The translations under genes were made by a program, and so were the position numbers. Positions 43,299 to 52,118 of a stretch of 64,000 nt of DNA are shown here, piece after piece (the first letter of the stretch is position 1; each line of letters begins with the position of its first letter). Below the pieces are notes generated by a model. It did not search any database, was not told the origin of the DNA, and saw nothing but the letters and a program-made list of their open reading frames with translations. Source of the DNA: Opitutaceae bacterium. Its GTDB lineage: Bacteria > Verrucomicrobiota > Verrucomicrobiia > Opitutales > Opitutaceae. The stretch spans positions 1-64,000 of the forward strand of contig JAEUGX010000045.1 of assembly GCA_016795545.1 (NCBI GenBank). Reading direction: 5' to 3'.

Positions 43299-45509
43299 TC
43301 AGCCCTTGCGCACGCGGGCGCTGGCGGTCAGCGGCGCGCGGCCGTCCGCCCAGTACTGCGGATCGGCGTTGAGCCGCAGGGCGTCGATCACGACGCGCAG
43401 GGATTCGCGCAGGTGCACGTCGAACTTGGCCTCGTCCCCCGAATCGGCGGCGTCGGGGCCGCCGTCTTCGAGCGTGGCGCTCGGCGGCTCCTTCGGGCCG
43501 GCGGCTTCACCCTTGAGCACGGAGTCGAGCTTGATCTCGCGCGACGGGTAGTTGTTCTGCGCCAGCCGGTCGCGCTCCTGGTCCATCGCCTGCTTGAACT
43601 CGTCGTCCGCCTGCTTGATCGCCTGTCGCTGCGCGAGGTTGAGCGTGATCAGCTTCTGTTCCTGGCGCTCCTTGAAGCGGTCGATGCCCTTCCGGAGGTA
43701 GGCGAATTCCTCGAGGCTGGCCTGCCGCTCCCGGCTGGCCTCGAGCAGGGGCTTGAGGAACGTCGCGGGCAGCGCCTTGCCCTCGAACATGGTCGGCTTG
43801 ATCTCATCCCAGATCAGCGCGTGCGGCAGGTCCGCCTCGCCGATGGGGAGGAAGTCGTCGATCGAGGGCAGCGCGATGTCCGGCACCACGCCCTTCTTCT
43901 GGGTCGAGGAGCCGCTCGGCAGGTAGAACTTCTGCACCGTGAGCTTGGCGGCGCCGGTCTGTCCCGGGTTCTCCAGGAGGTGGCCCATGTAGTTCTTCAT
44001 CTCCAGCACGGCCTGCACGGTGCCCTTGCCGTGGGTGGTGCTGTCGCCGATGACGACCGCGCGCCCGTAGTTCTGGAGCGCGCCCGCGAAGATCTCGGAG
44101 GCCGAGGCGCTGAAGCGCGAGGTCAGGACGGCCAGCGGGCCGTCGTAGACCACCGCCGGGTTGGTGTCGCCGTCGACGGCGAGGTGTCCGAGCGAGTCGC
44201 GGACCTGCACGACCGGACCGACCTCGATGAAGAGGCCGGTCAGGGCCACGGCCTCGGAGAGCAGGCCGCCGCCGTTGCGGCGGAGGTCGACGACCAGCGC
44301 CTTGATGCCCTCCTGCTTGAGCTTGCCGATGAGCTCCGCCACGTCCTGCGAGGCGGTGCTCTTGTTGGCGTTCTCCTCGGTATCGTCGGGCGGGCCGTAG
44401 AAGGAGTTGAGGACGATCACGCCGACGGGCACGGAGGCGCCCTGCTCGCCGGGCAGCTGGTGGATCCAGGCCGTGGCGCGGGCCGAGTTCAGCTTGATGA
44501 TGTCGCGGGTGATGTGCACCAGCTTCGTCTTGCTCGAATCCGTCTCGTCGCGGGGCAGGATGGTGAGGGTGACCTTGGAGTTCTTGTCGCCGCGGATCAT
44601 GTCGACGATCCGCCGCAGCTTCATGCCGACCACCTCGATCGTCTCGCCGCCCTCCTGCTGGACGGCGACGATCTTGTCGTTCACGTGGATCTGGCCGCTG
44701 TTGAAGGCCGGGCCGCCGGGCACGACCTCGCGCACCACGCAGTTGCCGTCCTCCTCGATGCTGAGCACCGCGCCGATGCCGACCAGCGAGAGCTTCATCT
44801 GGATGCTGAAGTCCTGCAGGGTGTCGGCGGAAAAATACGCCGAGTGCGGGTCGTACATCCGCGTCAGGCTGGAAAGGAACATCTCCTGGACGTCCGCCGG
44901 CTCGATGTCGCTGAGGTTCTTCAGCATGCGCTCATAGCGCTTCCGCAGGGTGTTCTTGGCGTCCTCGGCGGTCTTCTTGCCCAGCATGTCCTGGAGCAGC
45001 TCGTATTTCACGCGCTGTTCCCAGAGCACGTCGGCCTCGGCCGGATCGGCGGGGAAGGGGCTCTTGCTCCGGTCGGGCGCGTAGGCGTCGTTGCCGGTGA
45101 AGTCGAACTCGCCCTTCAGCTTCTCGAAGATCCAGCTGGCGCGGCCGTGCACCCGCTGCTCGTAGACCTTGAAGATGTCGAAGGCCGCGTCGATGTTGCC
45201 GAGGTAGCCGAGGTCGGTCTCGGCCCGCGGGCCGTACTGCCGCTTGAAGGCGGCCTCGTCCTTGGCCGTGAAGAACAGGCGCTGCGGATCGAGCTCCGCC
45301 AGGTAGTCGGAGATGAGCTGGGGGTAATCGGCCGCGGTGACCGCATCCTTGTTGTAGTGGTAATGCTCCAGCATCCGGATCAGCGTCCGGGTCTCCATCC
45401 GCATGACCGGGGTGGTCTTAAATTCCTTGTCGGGCGCGGCGAAGGCGGCGGCGGCGAGGACGGACAGCGGGACGAGGAAGCGGGCGAGGCGGAGGAACGC
45501 GGATTTCAC
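43299..45509 (-). CDS. prc: S41 carboxy-terminal/tail-specific protease (Prc-like)
   Basis: A 736-residue periplasmic protease with a signal peptide. It has an N-terminal helical domain, a PDZ domain ('GIGAVLSIEEDGNCVVREVV', 'GGPAFNSGQIHVNDKIVAVQ') and the S41 catalytic domain. The nucleophile Ser is in 'TSRFSASASEIFAGALQNYG' and the general-base Lys in 'THGKGTVQAV'. The C-terminal DUF3340-like helices ('EREQ'-type, 'RQAIKQADDEFKQAMDQERD') match E. coli Prc. It degrades proteins with nonpolar C-termini in the envelope. I start at the GTG at 45509 because the signal peptide begins there. Confidence 0.93.
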   Translation of the reverse strand: MKSAFLRLARFLVPLSVLAAAAFAAPDKEFKTTPVMRMETRTLIRMLEHYHYNKDAVTAADYPQLISDYLAELDPQRLFFTAKDEAAFKRQYGPRAETDLGYLGNIDAAFDIFKVYEQRVHGRASWIFEKLKGEFDFTGNDAYAPDRSKSPFPADPAEADVLWEQRVKYELLQDMLGKKTAEDAKNTLRKRYERMLKNLSDIEPADVQEMFLSSLTRMYDPHSAYFSADTLQDFSIQMKLSLVGIGAVLSIEEDGNCVVREVVPGGPAFNSGQIHVNDKIVAVQQEGGETIEVVGMKLRRIVDMIRGDKNSKVTLTILPRDETDSSKTKLVHITRDIIKLNSARATAWIHQLPGEQGASVPVGVIVLNSFYGPPDDTEENANKSTASQDVAELIGKLKQEGIKALVVDLRRNGGGLLSEAVALTGLFIEVGPVVQVRDSLGHLAVDGDTNPAVVYDGPLAVLTSRFSASASEIFAGALQNYGRAVVIGDSTTHGKGTVQAVLEMKNYMGHLLENPGQTGAAKLTVQKFYLPSGSSTQKKGVVPDIALPSIDDFLPIGEADLPHALIWDEIKPTMFEGKALPATFLKPLLEASRERQASLEEFAYLRKGIDRFKERQEQKLITLNLAQRQAIKQADDEFKQAMDQERDRLAQNNYPSREIKLDSVLKGEAAGPKEPPSATLEDGGPDAADSGDEAKFDVHLRESLRVVIDALRLNADPQYWADGRAPLTASARVRKG

Positions 45510-45640
45510 AGCGGAGTGGGAGAGGGCGGAATATCGATAGGAGGCCTTAAAACCAGAATTGTTTCCGGAAAAGCGCGAATCGCAACCGGAAGCTCCGGCT
45601 TGCGGCGCGCCGGGAGCGGAGCCGGCGCGGGCCGGCGGCG

Positions 45641-46528
45641 CTAGTTCCTGCTCAGGAGGTCCTTTGCCGCGTCGAGGACGCGCTTTTCCTCTTCGCTCAG
45701 GGCGCCGAACCCCTCGCTGTTGATTTTGTCGAGGATCCGGTCGACCTCGGCCCGCAGGTCCCCCGGGGTCCGGGTGGCATCGCTCGGCCGCCGCGGGGCC
45801 GGCGGCGAGGGCTTCGGCCGCCGTCTGAGCCACGCCGGCAGCGGCAGGCCCGGCCGGCGATCCCAGCCGTTGTTGGCGTGCCAGAACCGGAAGTAGACCC
45901 AGCCGGCGAGCATCCCGCCGAGGTGCGCGGACGGGGCGAGCCCGAACGGTGCCGCCCCGGCCGGCAGTTCAAAGAGGCACCACAGGAACAGGTCCGCGGC
46001 CAGCAGGGCGTAGACGACGTGGATGGGCCGCAGCCGCACCGGAATCAGGAAAAAGACCAGGAAGTTCACTTCTTGCCGCGGGAACAAGCCGGCGAGGATG
46101 ACGAAGAGTCCGGCCACCCCGGCGCTGGCGCCGAGGTGCACGCCCCCATGCGCCCAGTGGGTGGCGGTCCAGCAGAGCCCGCCCGCGACGACCGCGCCCG
46201 CATAGGCGGCCAGCAGGCGGCGCGGCCCGAGCGCCGGCTCGAGCTCCCGTCCCAGGAAGACGAGGCTCAGGACCGTGAACAGCAGGTGCAGGGGATGCGC
46301 GGCGCCGTGCAGCAGGCTGTGGGTCGCGAGGGTCCAGAGCTGTCCGGACTGGACTCCGCGCACCGTGAGCGTCAGCCCGTTCAGCCATTTCCCGCCCGTC
46401 CCGAACCATGGGGACAGCACGAGCAGCTCCACCAAGTAGGCCGCGACCAGCGCGGCAACCAGCCAGATGGTAACCGACGTGCGGCGCCGCGGGTAGGCGT
46501 CGCGCAGGTATGGGCGGTCGGATAACAT
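45641..46528 (-). CDS. Rhomboid-family intramembrane serine protease
   Basis: A 295-residue protein with about six membrane helices. The catalytic Ser135 lies in 'HLGASAGVAGLFV' (GxSx motif) and the partner His202 in 'APSAHLGGMLAGW'. 'HSLLHGAAHPLHLLFTVLSL' corresponds to the conserved His/Asn loop region, although the usual HxxxNM Asn is replaced by His-Pro-Leu-His spacing. A cytosolic Pro-rich tail ends in 'INSEGFGALSEEEKRVLDAA', a conserved C-terminal extension. The start at 46528 is preferred over an upstream Met at 46564. Confidence 0.88.
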   Translation of the reverse strand: MLSDRPYLRDAYPRRRTSVTIWLVAALVAAYLVELLVLSPWFGTGGKWLNGLTLTVRGVQSGQLWTLATHSLLHGAAHPLHLLFTVLSLVFLGRELEPALGPRRLLAAYAGAVVAGGLCWTATHWAHGGVHLGASAGVAGLFVILAGLFPRQEVNFLVFFLIPVRLRPIHVVYALLAADLFLWCLFELPAGAAPFGLAPSAHLGGMLAGWVYFRFWHANNGWDRRPGLPLPAWLRRRPKPSPPAPRRPSDATRTPGDLRAEVDRILDKINSEGFGALSEEEKRVLDAAKDLLSRN

Positions 46529-46647
46529 CTTCCCGCAATCTACGTCCCGCGCGTCCGAATACAAGCCCGGCAGTTTTTGCCGCCGCCCGGCGGAATCGGC
46601 AGGCGTCTTCTTGACAGCGTAGCGAATTGCTCTTGAGTGACGGCGCG

Positions 46648-46884
46648 ATGGCTAACAAAGCTGAAAAATGGAAAGACAACGCCGCGGGCAAATTCTACGT
46701 CGACCAGCAGTGCATTGACTGCGACCTCTGCCGCGAGACCGCCCCCGCGTTCTTCAAGCGCCAGGAGGAGGGTGGCTACTCCTTCGTGCACAACCAGCCC
46801 ACGACCGAAGAGGACGTCCAGCTGTGCATGGAAGCCCTCGAAGGCTGCCCGGTCGAGGCCATCGGCAACGACGGGGACGAGTAA
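46648..46884 (+). CDS. Single-cluster [4Fe-4S] ferredoxin
   Basis: A 78-residue electron carrier. The cluster ligands are the CxxCxxC of 'QQCIDCDLCRETAP' plus the distal Cys in 'LEGCPVEAIGNDGDE'. A fifth Cys in 'VQLCMEALEG' may form a disulfide or an alternate ligand, as in single-cluster ferredoxins of the Thermotoga/Desulfovibrio kind. It has no second cluster motif. A terminator follows at 46908, so it is probably monocistronic. Redox partner unknown. Confidence 0.9.
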   Translation: MANKAEKWKDNAAGKFYVDQQCIDCDLCRETAPAFFKRQEEGGYSFVHNQPTTEEDVQLCMEALEGCPVEAIGNDGDE

Positions 46885-46907
46885 GTCGCGTCCCGCCGTC
46901 CCCCCGA

Positions 46908-46930
46908 GCCGCTGATCCAGCGGCTTTTTT
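46908..46930 (+). terminator. Intrinsic terminator after the ferredoxin gene
   Basis: A 7-bp stem GCCGCTG/CAGCGGC with loop ATC followed by six T, 24 bases after the ferredoxin stop. Confidence 0.88.
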
Positions 46931-46972
46931 GGCGCATTCTAGTTAAGGCTTAAGTTTTACTGAATTAACCCA

Positions 46973-48805
46973 ATGTCCATGGCGTTACGCGGGATGTCAC
47001 GATTGATTGCCTTCGCGCTGCCGGTCTGGCTGGCGGCCCAGGAGCCGGCGCTCGAGCTGCCGCGCTTTGTCGCCTACTCGGGGCAGGTGGCCAACCAGAC
47101 GCCGACGGCGGCGCTCGCCATGCCGGTGTCGGGGCTCCGGTTCGAGCCGCGGGTGGACGTGCAGGCCCGGAACCTGGCCGAGGGCCAGGCGGATATCGCC
47201 GTGCGCGGCGGCCTCTTCGAGAACACCGGCTTCAAGGTCGGGGCGCTGGCGCTCTTCGACCCGCAGACCGGGCATTACTTCGCGGAGATTCCGATCGCGC
47301 CGGCGATGCTGACGGCGCCGCGGGTGCTGACCGGCGCGGAGAACGCGGTGGAGGGATTCAACGCGGGAGTGGGGACGATCGCCTACGGGTGGCGGCCGGT
47401 CGTGGCGCGCGGCGAGGTCTCCGCCGCCTTCGGCAACTACGGGACCAACCGCCAGGCTTTCTATCAGGGGTATGTCTTCCCGGCGGGCGACGGCGGTGCG
47501 CAGGCCGCGGTCGACCTGGATCTGGCGCGCTCGGTATCGGACGGCTCGCAGCCCTTCGGGGACCACGATTTTCGCCGCGCGGCGGGGCGGCTCCAGTTTC
47601 GCGGCGCGGACACGCAGACGGACTTCTTCGCCGGCCGGCAGCGGAAGTTCTTCGGCTGGCCCAACCTCTACACCCCGTTCGGCTTCAACGAGACGGAGTT
47701 CCTGCGCACGGACCTCTACCTCATCAACCACCGCGTCGGCCGCGGGCCGGACGATTTCTGGCAGGTGGGCGCCTCCTATCGCCGCAACTACGACGACTAC
47801 GAGTTCAACCGGGCGGTGCCCGGGGCCTCGAACCCCTTCGTGCACACCACCCGGGTGCGGGCCGTGGCGCTCGAGGGGAGGGAGGACTACGGCGGCTACG
47901 TGCTCGCGTACAATCTCCGCGCCATGCGGGACGACCTCGAGTCGACCTCGCTCACCGCCGGGCGGTTCCGGACGCGCGATTACGCCAAGGCGGCGCTGGT
48001 GCCGGAGCGCAGTTTTGCGACCGCCCGAGGCCGCCTGACGCTCCGGGCCGGCGCCGCGTACGACGACACCAACCGCGACGAGGCGGCCGTCTCGCCCGTG
48101 GCGGAGGCCGTGCTGGAGACGGCGGCCGGCGCGCGTCTCCACCTGCAGTACGCGGAAAGCACCCAGGTGCCCACCTACACGGCGCTGAATTCCAGCGCGA
48201 CCTCGGGGCTCTTCCGGGGCAACGCGAACCTGGGGCGCGAGACCAGCCGGAACCTCGAGGCCGGGGGCGCGTTCGGGTGCGGCGGCTGGCGGATCGAGGC
48301 GGCGGTGTTCCGGCGCTGGGACGACGACCTGGTGGACTGGACTTTCGCCCGGGGCGTCACGGCGCGCACCGCCAACGCGGTGGACGTCGCGACCTCCGGG
48401 CTCGAGCTGGTGGCGGCGCGCCGGACGGCGCGCTACGAGCTGGTGCTGGGCTACACGTGGCTGGACAAGGATGCCGACTACGGTTCGGCCGCGGTCGACG
48501 CCAGTTTCTACGCGCTGAATTTCGCGCGGCACCGCGTGACGGCGGCGGCGGTGGCGCGGCTGGGCGGCGGCTGGGAGGTGCGGAGCGACAACGAATACCG
48601 GCGCCAGGAGAAGAACCTGCTCCGGGTGGCGGGCGGCCGTGAGGCCTGGCTGTCCGCGCTCGGGTTGTACTACCTGCCGCCGCGGATCCGCGGCCTGGAA
48701 ATCGCGCTGCTGCTGGACAATGTCTGGGACAGCGAATTCCAGGAGGTCCCGGCCGTGCCGGCCGCGCGTCGCCAGTACACGGCGGGGGCGACCTACCGCT
48801 GGTAA
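46973..48805 (+). CDS. BtuB-like TonB-dependent outer-membrane receptor
   Basis: A 610-residue protein with a signal peptide, a possible TonB box near 'LELPRFVAYS', a plug domain ('LAEGQADIAVRGGLFENTGF', 'VLTGAENAVEGFNAGVGTIA') and a beta-barrel ending in 'AGATYRW'. It is shorter than most siderophore receptors and of BtuB-like length. No cobalamin riboswitch fits in the 42 bases between the upstream terminator and its ATG. That gap holds an odd palindrome TTAAGGCTTAA (46943-46953). Ligand unknown. Confidence 0.85.
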   Translation: MSMALRGMSRLIAFALPVWLAAQEPALELPRFVAYSGQVANQTPTAALAMPVSGLRFEPRVDVQARNLAEGQADIAVRGGLFENTGFKVGALALFDPQTGHYFAEIPIAPAMLTAPRVLTGAENAVEGFNAGVGTIAYGWRPVVARGEVSAAFGNYGTNRQAFYQGYVFPAGDGGAQAAVDLDLARSVSDGSQPFGDHDFRRAAGRLQFRGADTQTDFFAGRQRKFFGWPNLYTPFGFNETEFLRTDLYLINHRVGRGPDDFWQVGASYRRNYDDYEFNRAVPGASNPFVHTTRVRAVALEGREDYGGYVLAYNLRAMRDDLESTSLTAGRFRTRDYAKAALVPERSFATARGRLTLRAGAAYDDTNRDEAAVSPVAEAVLETAAGARLHLQYAESTQVPTYTALNSSATSGLFRGNANLGRETSRNLEAGGAFGCGGWRIEAAVFRRWDDDLVDWTFARGVTARTANAVDVATSGLELVAARRTARYELVLGYTWLDKDADYGSAAVDASFYALNFARHRVTAAAVARLGGGWEVRSDNEYRRQEKNLLRVAGGREAWLSALGLYYLPPRIRGLEIALLLDNVWDSEFQEVPAVPAARRQYTAGATYRW

Positions 48806-48820
48806 TCCCCGGCAATTCAT

Positions 48821-48850
48821 TTGACAGGGGAGCGGTCTGCGCGGTCATTA
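48821..48850 (+). promoter_or_regulatory. Possible sigma-70 promoter of the M3 peptidase gene
   Basis: A consensus -35 TTGACA (48821-48826) is followed at 18-bp spacing by TCATTA (48845-48850), a weak -10. Transcription would start at or next to the ATG at 48859, implying a nearly leaderless mRNA. Weak evidence. Confidence 0.25.
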
Positions 48851-48858
48851 CGCGCCTG

Positions 48859-50916
48859 ATGGAAAATCCCTTTCTCGACCGCAGCTTTCACATCCGGTGG
48901 TCGCAGCTCACCGCCGACCAGGCGGGCCCGGCGATCGAGCAGGCCCTGGCGCAGGCGGGGGCGGCGATCGCGGCCATCGCGGGCCGGGATCCGGCCGCGG
49001 CGGACTACGCGGGCACGTTCCTGGCGCTGGAAGAGGCGACGGATCCCCTGAACGAGGCTTGGGCGAAGGTCACGCACCTGACGACGGTGGCGGATTCGCC
49101 CGAACTGCGGGCCGCGCACAACGCGCTGCTGCCGAAGGTCTCGGCCTTCTACGCCGCGATCCCGCTCAACGCCGCGCTCTGGCAGCGGCTGAAGTCCGCG
49201 GCGGCGCACCCGTCCGCGCAGCGGCTCAGCGCCGGGCACCGGCGCTACCTTGAGGAAACCATGGCGGATTTCCGGCAGCAGGGCGCCGATTTGCCGGCCG
49301 GCCGCAAGGCCCGGCTCGAGGCGGTCCAGAGCGAGCTCGCCCAGCTGACGCAGAAATATGCGGAGAACGTCCTCGACGCGACCAATGCCTGGCAGCTGCT
49401 CGTCCGCGACCCCCGCCGGCTGCGCGGGCTGCCGGAACATGCGCGCGCGGCGGCCCGGGAGAGCGCCCGGCAGAAGGGCCTTGGCACCGACCAGGAGCCG
49501 GTCTGGCGGTTCACGCTGCACGCCCCCTCGCAGGAACCGGTCATGCTGTATGCCGAGGACGAGGAGCTGAGGCGCGAGCTCTGGACGGCCGCCGCCGCGG
49601 TCGGGGCCGCCGCCCCCCACGACAACCACCTCCTGGTCGACCGGATCCTCGCCCTGCGGCAGGAGCGGGCGGAACTGCTGGGGCAGCCGCACTTCGCCGA
49701 TCTGGTGCTGGCGCGCCGGATGGCCGGCAGCGGCCAGCGGGCCCTCGACTTCATCGAGAACCTGCACCGGCGCATCGCGCCGGCGTGCGCGCGCGAAGGC
49801 CGCGAGCTCGAGGCGTTCAAGGCGGAGCGGACGGGACGTCCCGCCGGCCCCCTCGCGCCGTGGGAGCTGGCGTTCTGGGCGGAACGGCTGCGCCGCGAAC
49901 GCTACGATTTCGACGAGGAGCAGCTGCGCCCCTATTTTCCCCTCGGCGGCGTGCTGGCCGGCATGTTCGCGGTGGCGCGCCGGGTGTTCGGCATCGCGGT
50001 GACCGAGCTCCCCGCCGGCGCGGTGGAGACCTGGCATCCCGAGGTCCGGTTCTATGAGGTGCGGGACCAGTCCGGCCGTCATCTCGGCTCGTTCTATGCC
50101 GACTGGCATCCGCGCGAGTCGAAGCGCGGCGGGGCCTGGATGAACTACCTGATCACGGCCGGGCCGGGCCCCGGGGGGCGGCGGCTGCCGCACCTGGGGC
50201 TGATGTGCGGCAACATGACGCCGCCGATCGCGGGCCGGCCGGCGCTGCTGACGCATCGCGAGGTGGAGACCGTGTTCCACGAGTTCGGCCATCTCCTGCA
50301 TCACCTGTTCGGCGAGACGGAGCTGAAGTCGCTCAACGGCATGAACGTGGCCTGGGACTTCGTCGAGCTGCCCTCGCAGATCATGGAGAACTGGTGCTGG
50401 GAGCGGGAGAGCCTCGACCTGTTTGCGCGGCACCACGAGACGGGGGCGCCGATCCCGGACGAGCTGTTCGGGCGCATGATCGCCGCGCGCAACTTCCGGA
50501 GCGCGTCCGCCACCATGCGCCAGCTGGCCTTCGCCCGCCTGGACCTCGCTCTGCATCTGGGGCCCGGCGCGCTGCCGGTCGGCGGCCGCCCCGCGGCGCT
50601 GCGGCAGCTGCTGCGCGATTACCTGCCGCCGACCGAGCCGCCGTCGCCCACCATCGAACACCGCTTCACGCACATCTTCGCGGACCCGGTCGGCTATGCG
50701 GCGGGCTACTATTCCTACAAGTGGGCGGAGGTGCTCGATGCCGACGCCTTCACGCGGTTCAAGCGGGAGGGCATCTTCAATCCCGCGACGGGCGGCGATT
50801 TCGTGGCGAAGGTCCTGCGGCCCGGCAATTCCGCCGACCCGATGCAGCTGTTCACCGACTTCATGGGGCGGCCGCCCGAGCTCGAGGCGCTGCTGGTGCG
50901 CGCCGGGCTGGCGTGA
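48859..50916 (+). CDS. M3-family oligopeptidase (OpdA/PrlC-like)
   Basis: A 685-residue zinc metallopeptidase of the thimet-oligopeptidase family. The HExxH zinc site is 'VFHEFGHLLHHLFGE' (His474, Glu475, His478), with the third ligand region 'GMNVAWDFVELPSQIMENWC'. N-terminal helical domains and the length match OpdA/Dcp. No signal peptide, so it is cytosolic and degrades short peptides, including cleaved signal peptides. It is followed by 208 bases containing an inverted repeat. Confidence 0.93.
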   Translation: MENPFLDRSFHIRWSQLTADQAGPAIEQALAQAGAAIAAIAGRDPAAADYAGTFLALEEATDPLNEAWAKVTHLTTVADSPELRAAHNALLPKVSAFYAAIPLNAALWQRLKSAAAHPSAQRLSAGHRRYLEETMADFRQQGADLPAGRKARLEAVQSELAQLTQKYAENVLDATNAWQLLVRDPRRLRGLPEHARAAARESARQKGLGTDQEPVWRFTLHAPSQEPVMLYAEDEELRRELWTAAAAVGAAAPHDNHLLVDRILALRQERAELLGQPHFADLVLARRMAGSGQRALDFIENLHRRIAPACAREGRELEAFKAERTGRPAGPLAPWELAFWAERLRRERYDFDEEQLRPYFPLGGVLAGMFAVARRVFGIAVTELPAGAVETWHPEVRFYEVRDQSGRHLGSFYADWHPRESKRGGAWMNYLITAGPGPGGRRLPHLGLMCGNMTPPIAGRPALLTHREVETVFHEFGHLLHHLFGETELKSLNGMNVAWDFVELPSQIMENWCWERESLDLFARHHETGAPIPDELFGRMIAARNFRSASATMRQLAFARLDLALHLGPGALPVGGRPAALRQLLRDYLPPTEPPSPTIEHRFTHIFADPVGYAAGYYSYKWAEVLDADAFTRFKREGIFNPATGGDFVAKVLRPGNSADPMQLFTDFMGRPPELEALLVRAGLA

Positions 50917-50986
50917 CCGGCCCCGGCGGGCGCATCCGTGGGTCGCGGCGACACGGTGCTGGGTCCAAGCGGCTCACTTACAACCC

Positions 50987-51000
50987 GGAAAATGTTTTCC
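50987..51000. promoter_or_regulatory. GGAAAA-TG-TTTTCC inverted repeat
   Basis: A 14-base symmetric site between the M3 peptidase and the YugP-type gene, 124 bases before the latter's ATG. It is possibly an operator; an imperfect AATTTGTG/CACAAATT pair flanks the following 70 bases. Confidence 0.3.
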
Positions 51001-51124
51001 ACCGCGGCGCTTTTCGCTCGCAAATTGATGCCGGCTGTTAATTTGTGCCACGAATTCGCCCACCGCCGCGCCCGCGGGCGCTGGCAGGCGGATTGCTGGT
51101 GATTGCCACAAATTTTTCCCAACC

Positions 51125-51835
51125 ATGACAACCCTCACTCCCATCGCCTTCGTCTTCATCCCGCAGCCGATCTTCTGGCTGCTCTTCATCGGGGTGTTGG
51201 TGTTCGCCCTCTACGCCCAGATCCGGGTGTCGAGCGCGTACGCCGCGAACGTCAAGATCCCGTCGCGCGGCCGCATCACGGGCCGCGAGGCGGCTGAGGC
51301 CGTGATGTCCCGCGCGGGCATCCACGACGTCGACATTGTCGAGATTCCCGGCCACCTGACCGACCACTACGATCCCATGCACCGGCGCCTGGCGCTGTCG
51401 TCCGAAAATTACCACGGCTACAGCTTGGCCGCGCTGGGGGTCGCGGCCCACGAGGCCGGCCACGCCATCCAGCATCAGGTGGGGTACTCGATGCTCAAGG
51501 CCCGCATGGCGCTGGTGCCGGCCACCCAGATCACCTCCCAGGTGCTGCCGTTCATCATCATCGGCGGCTTCTTCTTCGGCGGCCTGGGCGGCGTGATGCT
51601 CGACATCGGCATCATCTGCTACGCGGTGCTGACGCTTTTCCACCTGGTGACGCTCCCGGTCGAGTTCGACGCGAGCCGGCGGGCGAAGGCCGAGCTGGTC
51701 GGGCTCGGCATCATTGACCGCGACGAGATGCCAGGCGTCACGCAGACGCTCAATGCGGCCGCGCTGACCTACGTGGCGGCGTTCATCACCTCGCTGATGC
51801 ACCTGCTCTGGCTGCTTTCCTCGCGCCGCGACTGA
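51125..51835 (+). CDS. YugP-type membrane zinc metallopeptidase
   Basis: A 236-residue membrane protein. An N-terminal helix ('IFWLLFIGVLVFALYAQIRV') is followed by the cytosolic zinc-peptidase region with HExxH in 'ALGVAAHEAGHAIQHQVGYS' and the preceding 'DHYDPMHRRLALSSENYHG'. Three C-terminal helices follow ('QVLPFIIIGGFFFGGLGGVM' and others). These match the YugP/neutral-zinc-metallopeptidase family (PF04298), whose role in bacteria is poorly understood. 'EFDASRRAKAELVGLGII' is a conserved block. A terminator lies 25 bases after the stop. Confidence 0.9.
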   Translation: MTTLTPIAFVFIPQPIFWLLFIGVLVFALYAQIRVSSAYAANVKIPSRGRITGREAAEAVMSRAGIHDVDIVEIPGHLTDHYDPMHRRLALSSENYHGYSLAALGVAAHEAGHAIQHQVGYSMLKARMALVPATQITSQVLPFIIIGGFFFGGLGGVMLDIGIICYAVLTLFHLVTLPVEFDASRRAKAELVGLGIIDRDEMPGVTQTLNAAALTYVAAFITSLMHLLWLLSSRRD

Positions 51836-51860
51836 GCGGGGAGACAGTCAAGCAAGACCA

Positions 51861-51890
51861 AGCCGGCCGCAGGCCGGCTTTTTTGTTTTT
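51861..51890 (+). terminator. Intrinsic terminator after the YugP-type gene
   Basis: An 8-bp stem AGCCGGCC/GGCCGGCT with loop GCA is followed by TTTTTGTTTTT. The following ~230 bases to 52118 show no gene or recognisable site. Confidence 0.88.
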
Positions 51891-52118
51891 CGCGGCCGCG
51901 GTCGTCCGCCGGGGTCATACCGTGGCGATGGCCGCGCTGAGAGGAACGGGGGTGGAACTCAGGCGCGCAGGAAAAACCGGGCGCCGAAAATCGAACCGCC
52001 GGGTTCGGGAAGCGGCGCGAGCAGGAAGGGCCGTTCCCCTCTCTCCTCGCAGCCTTGCCCGGAGGACAGGGTGCAGACATCCGAATTGATCATCCTGGCA
52101 ACAGCATGAGCTTTCGGC

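Noticed and set aside
46931..46972. Cobalamin riboswitch for the BtuB-like receptor
   Set aside because: Only 42 bases separate the upstream terminator from the ATG, too short for this RNA.
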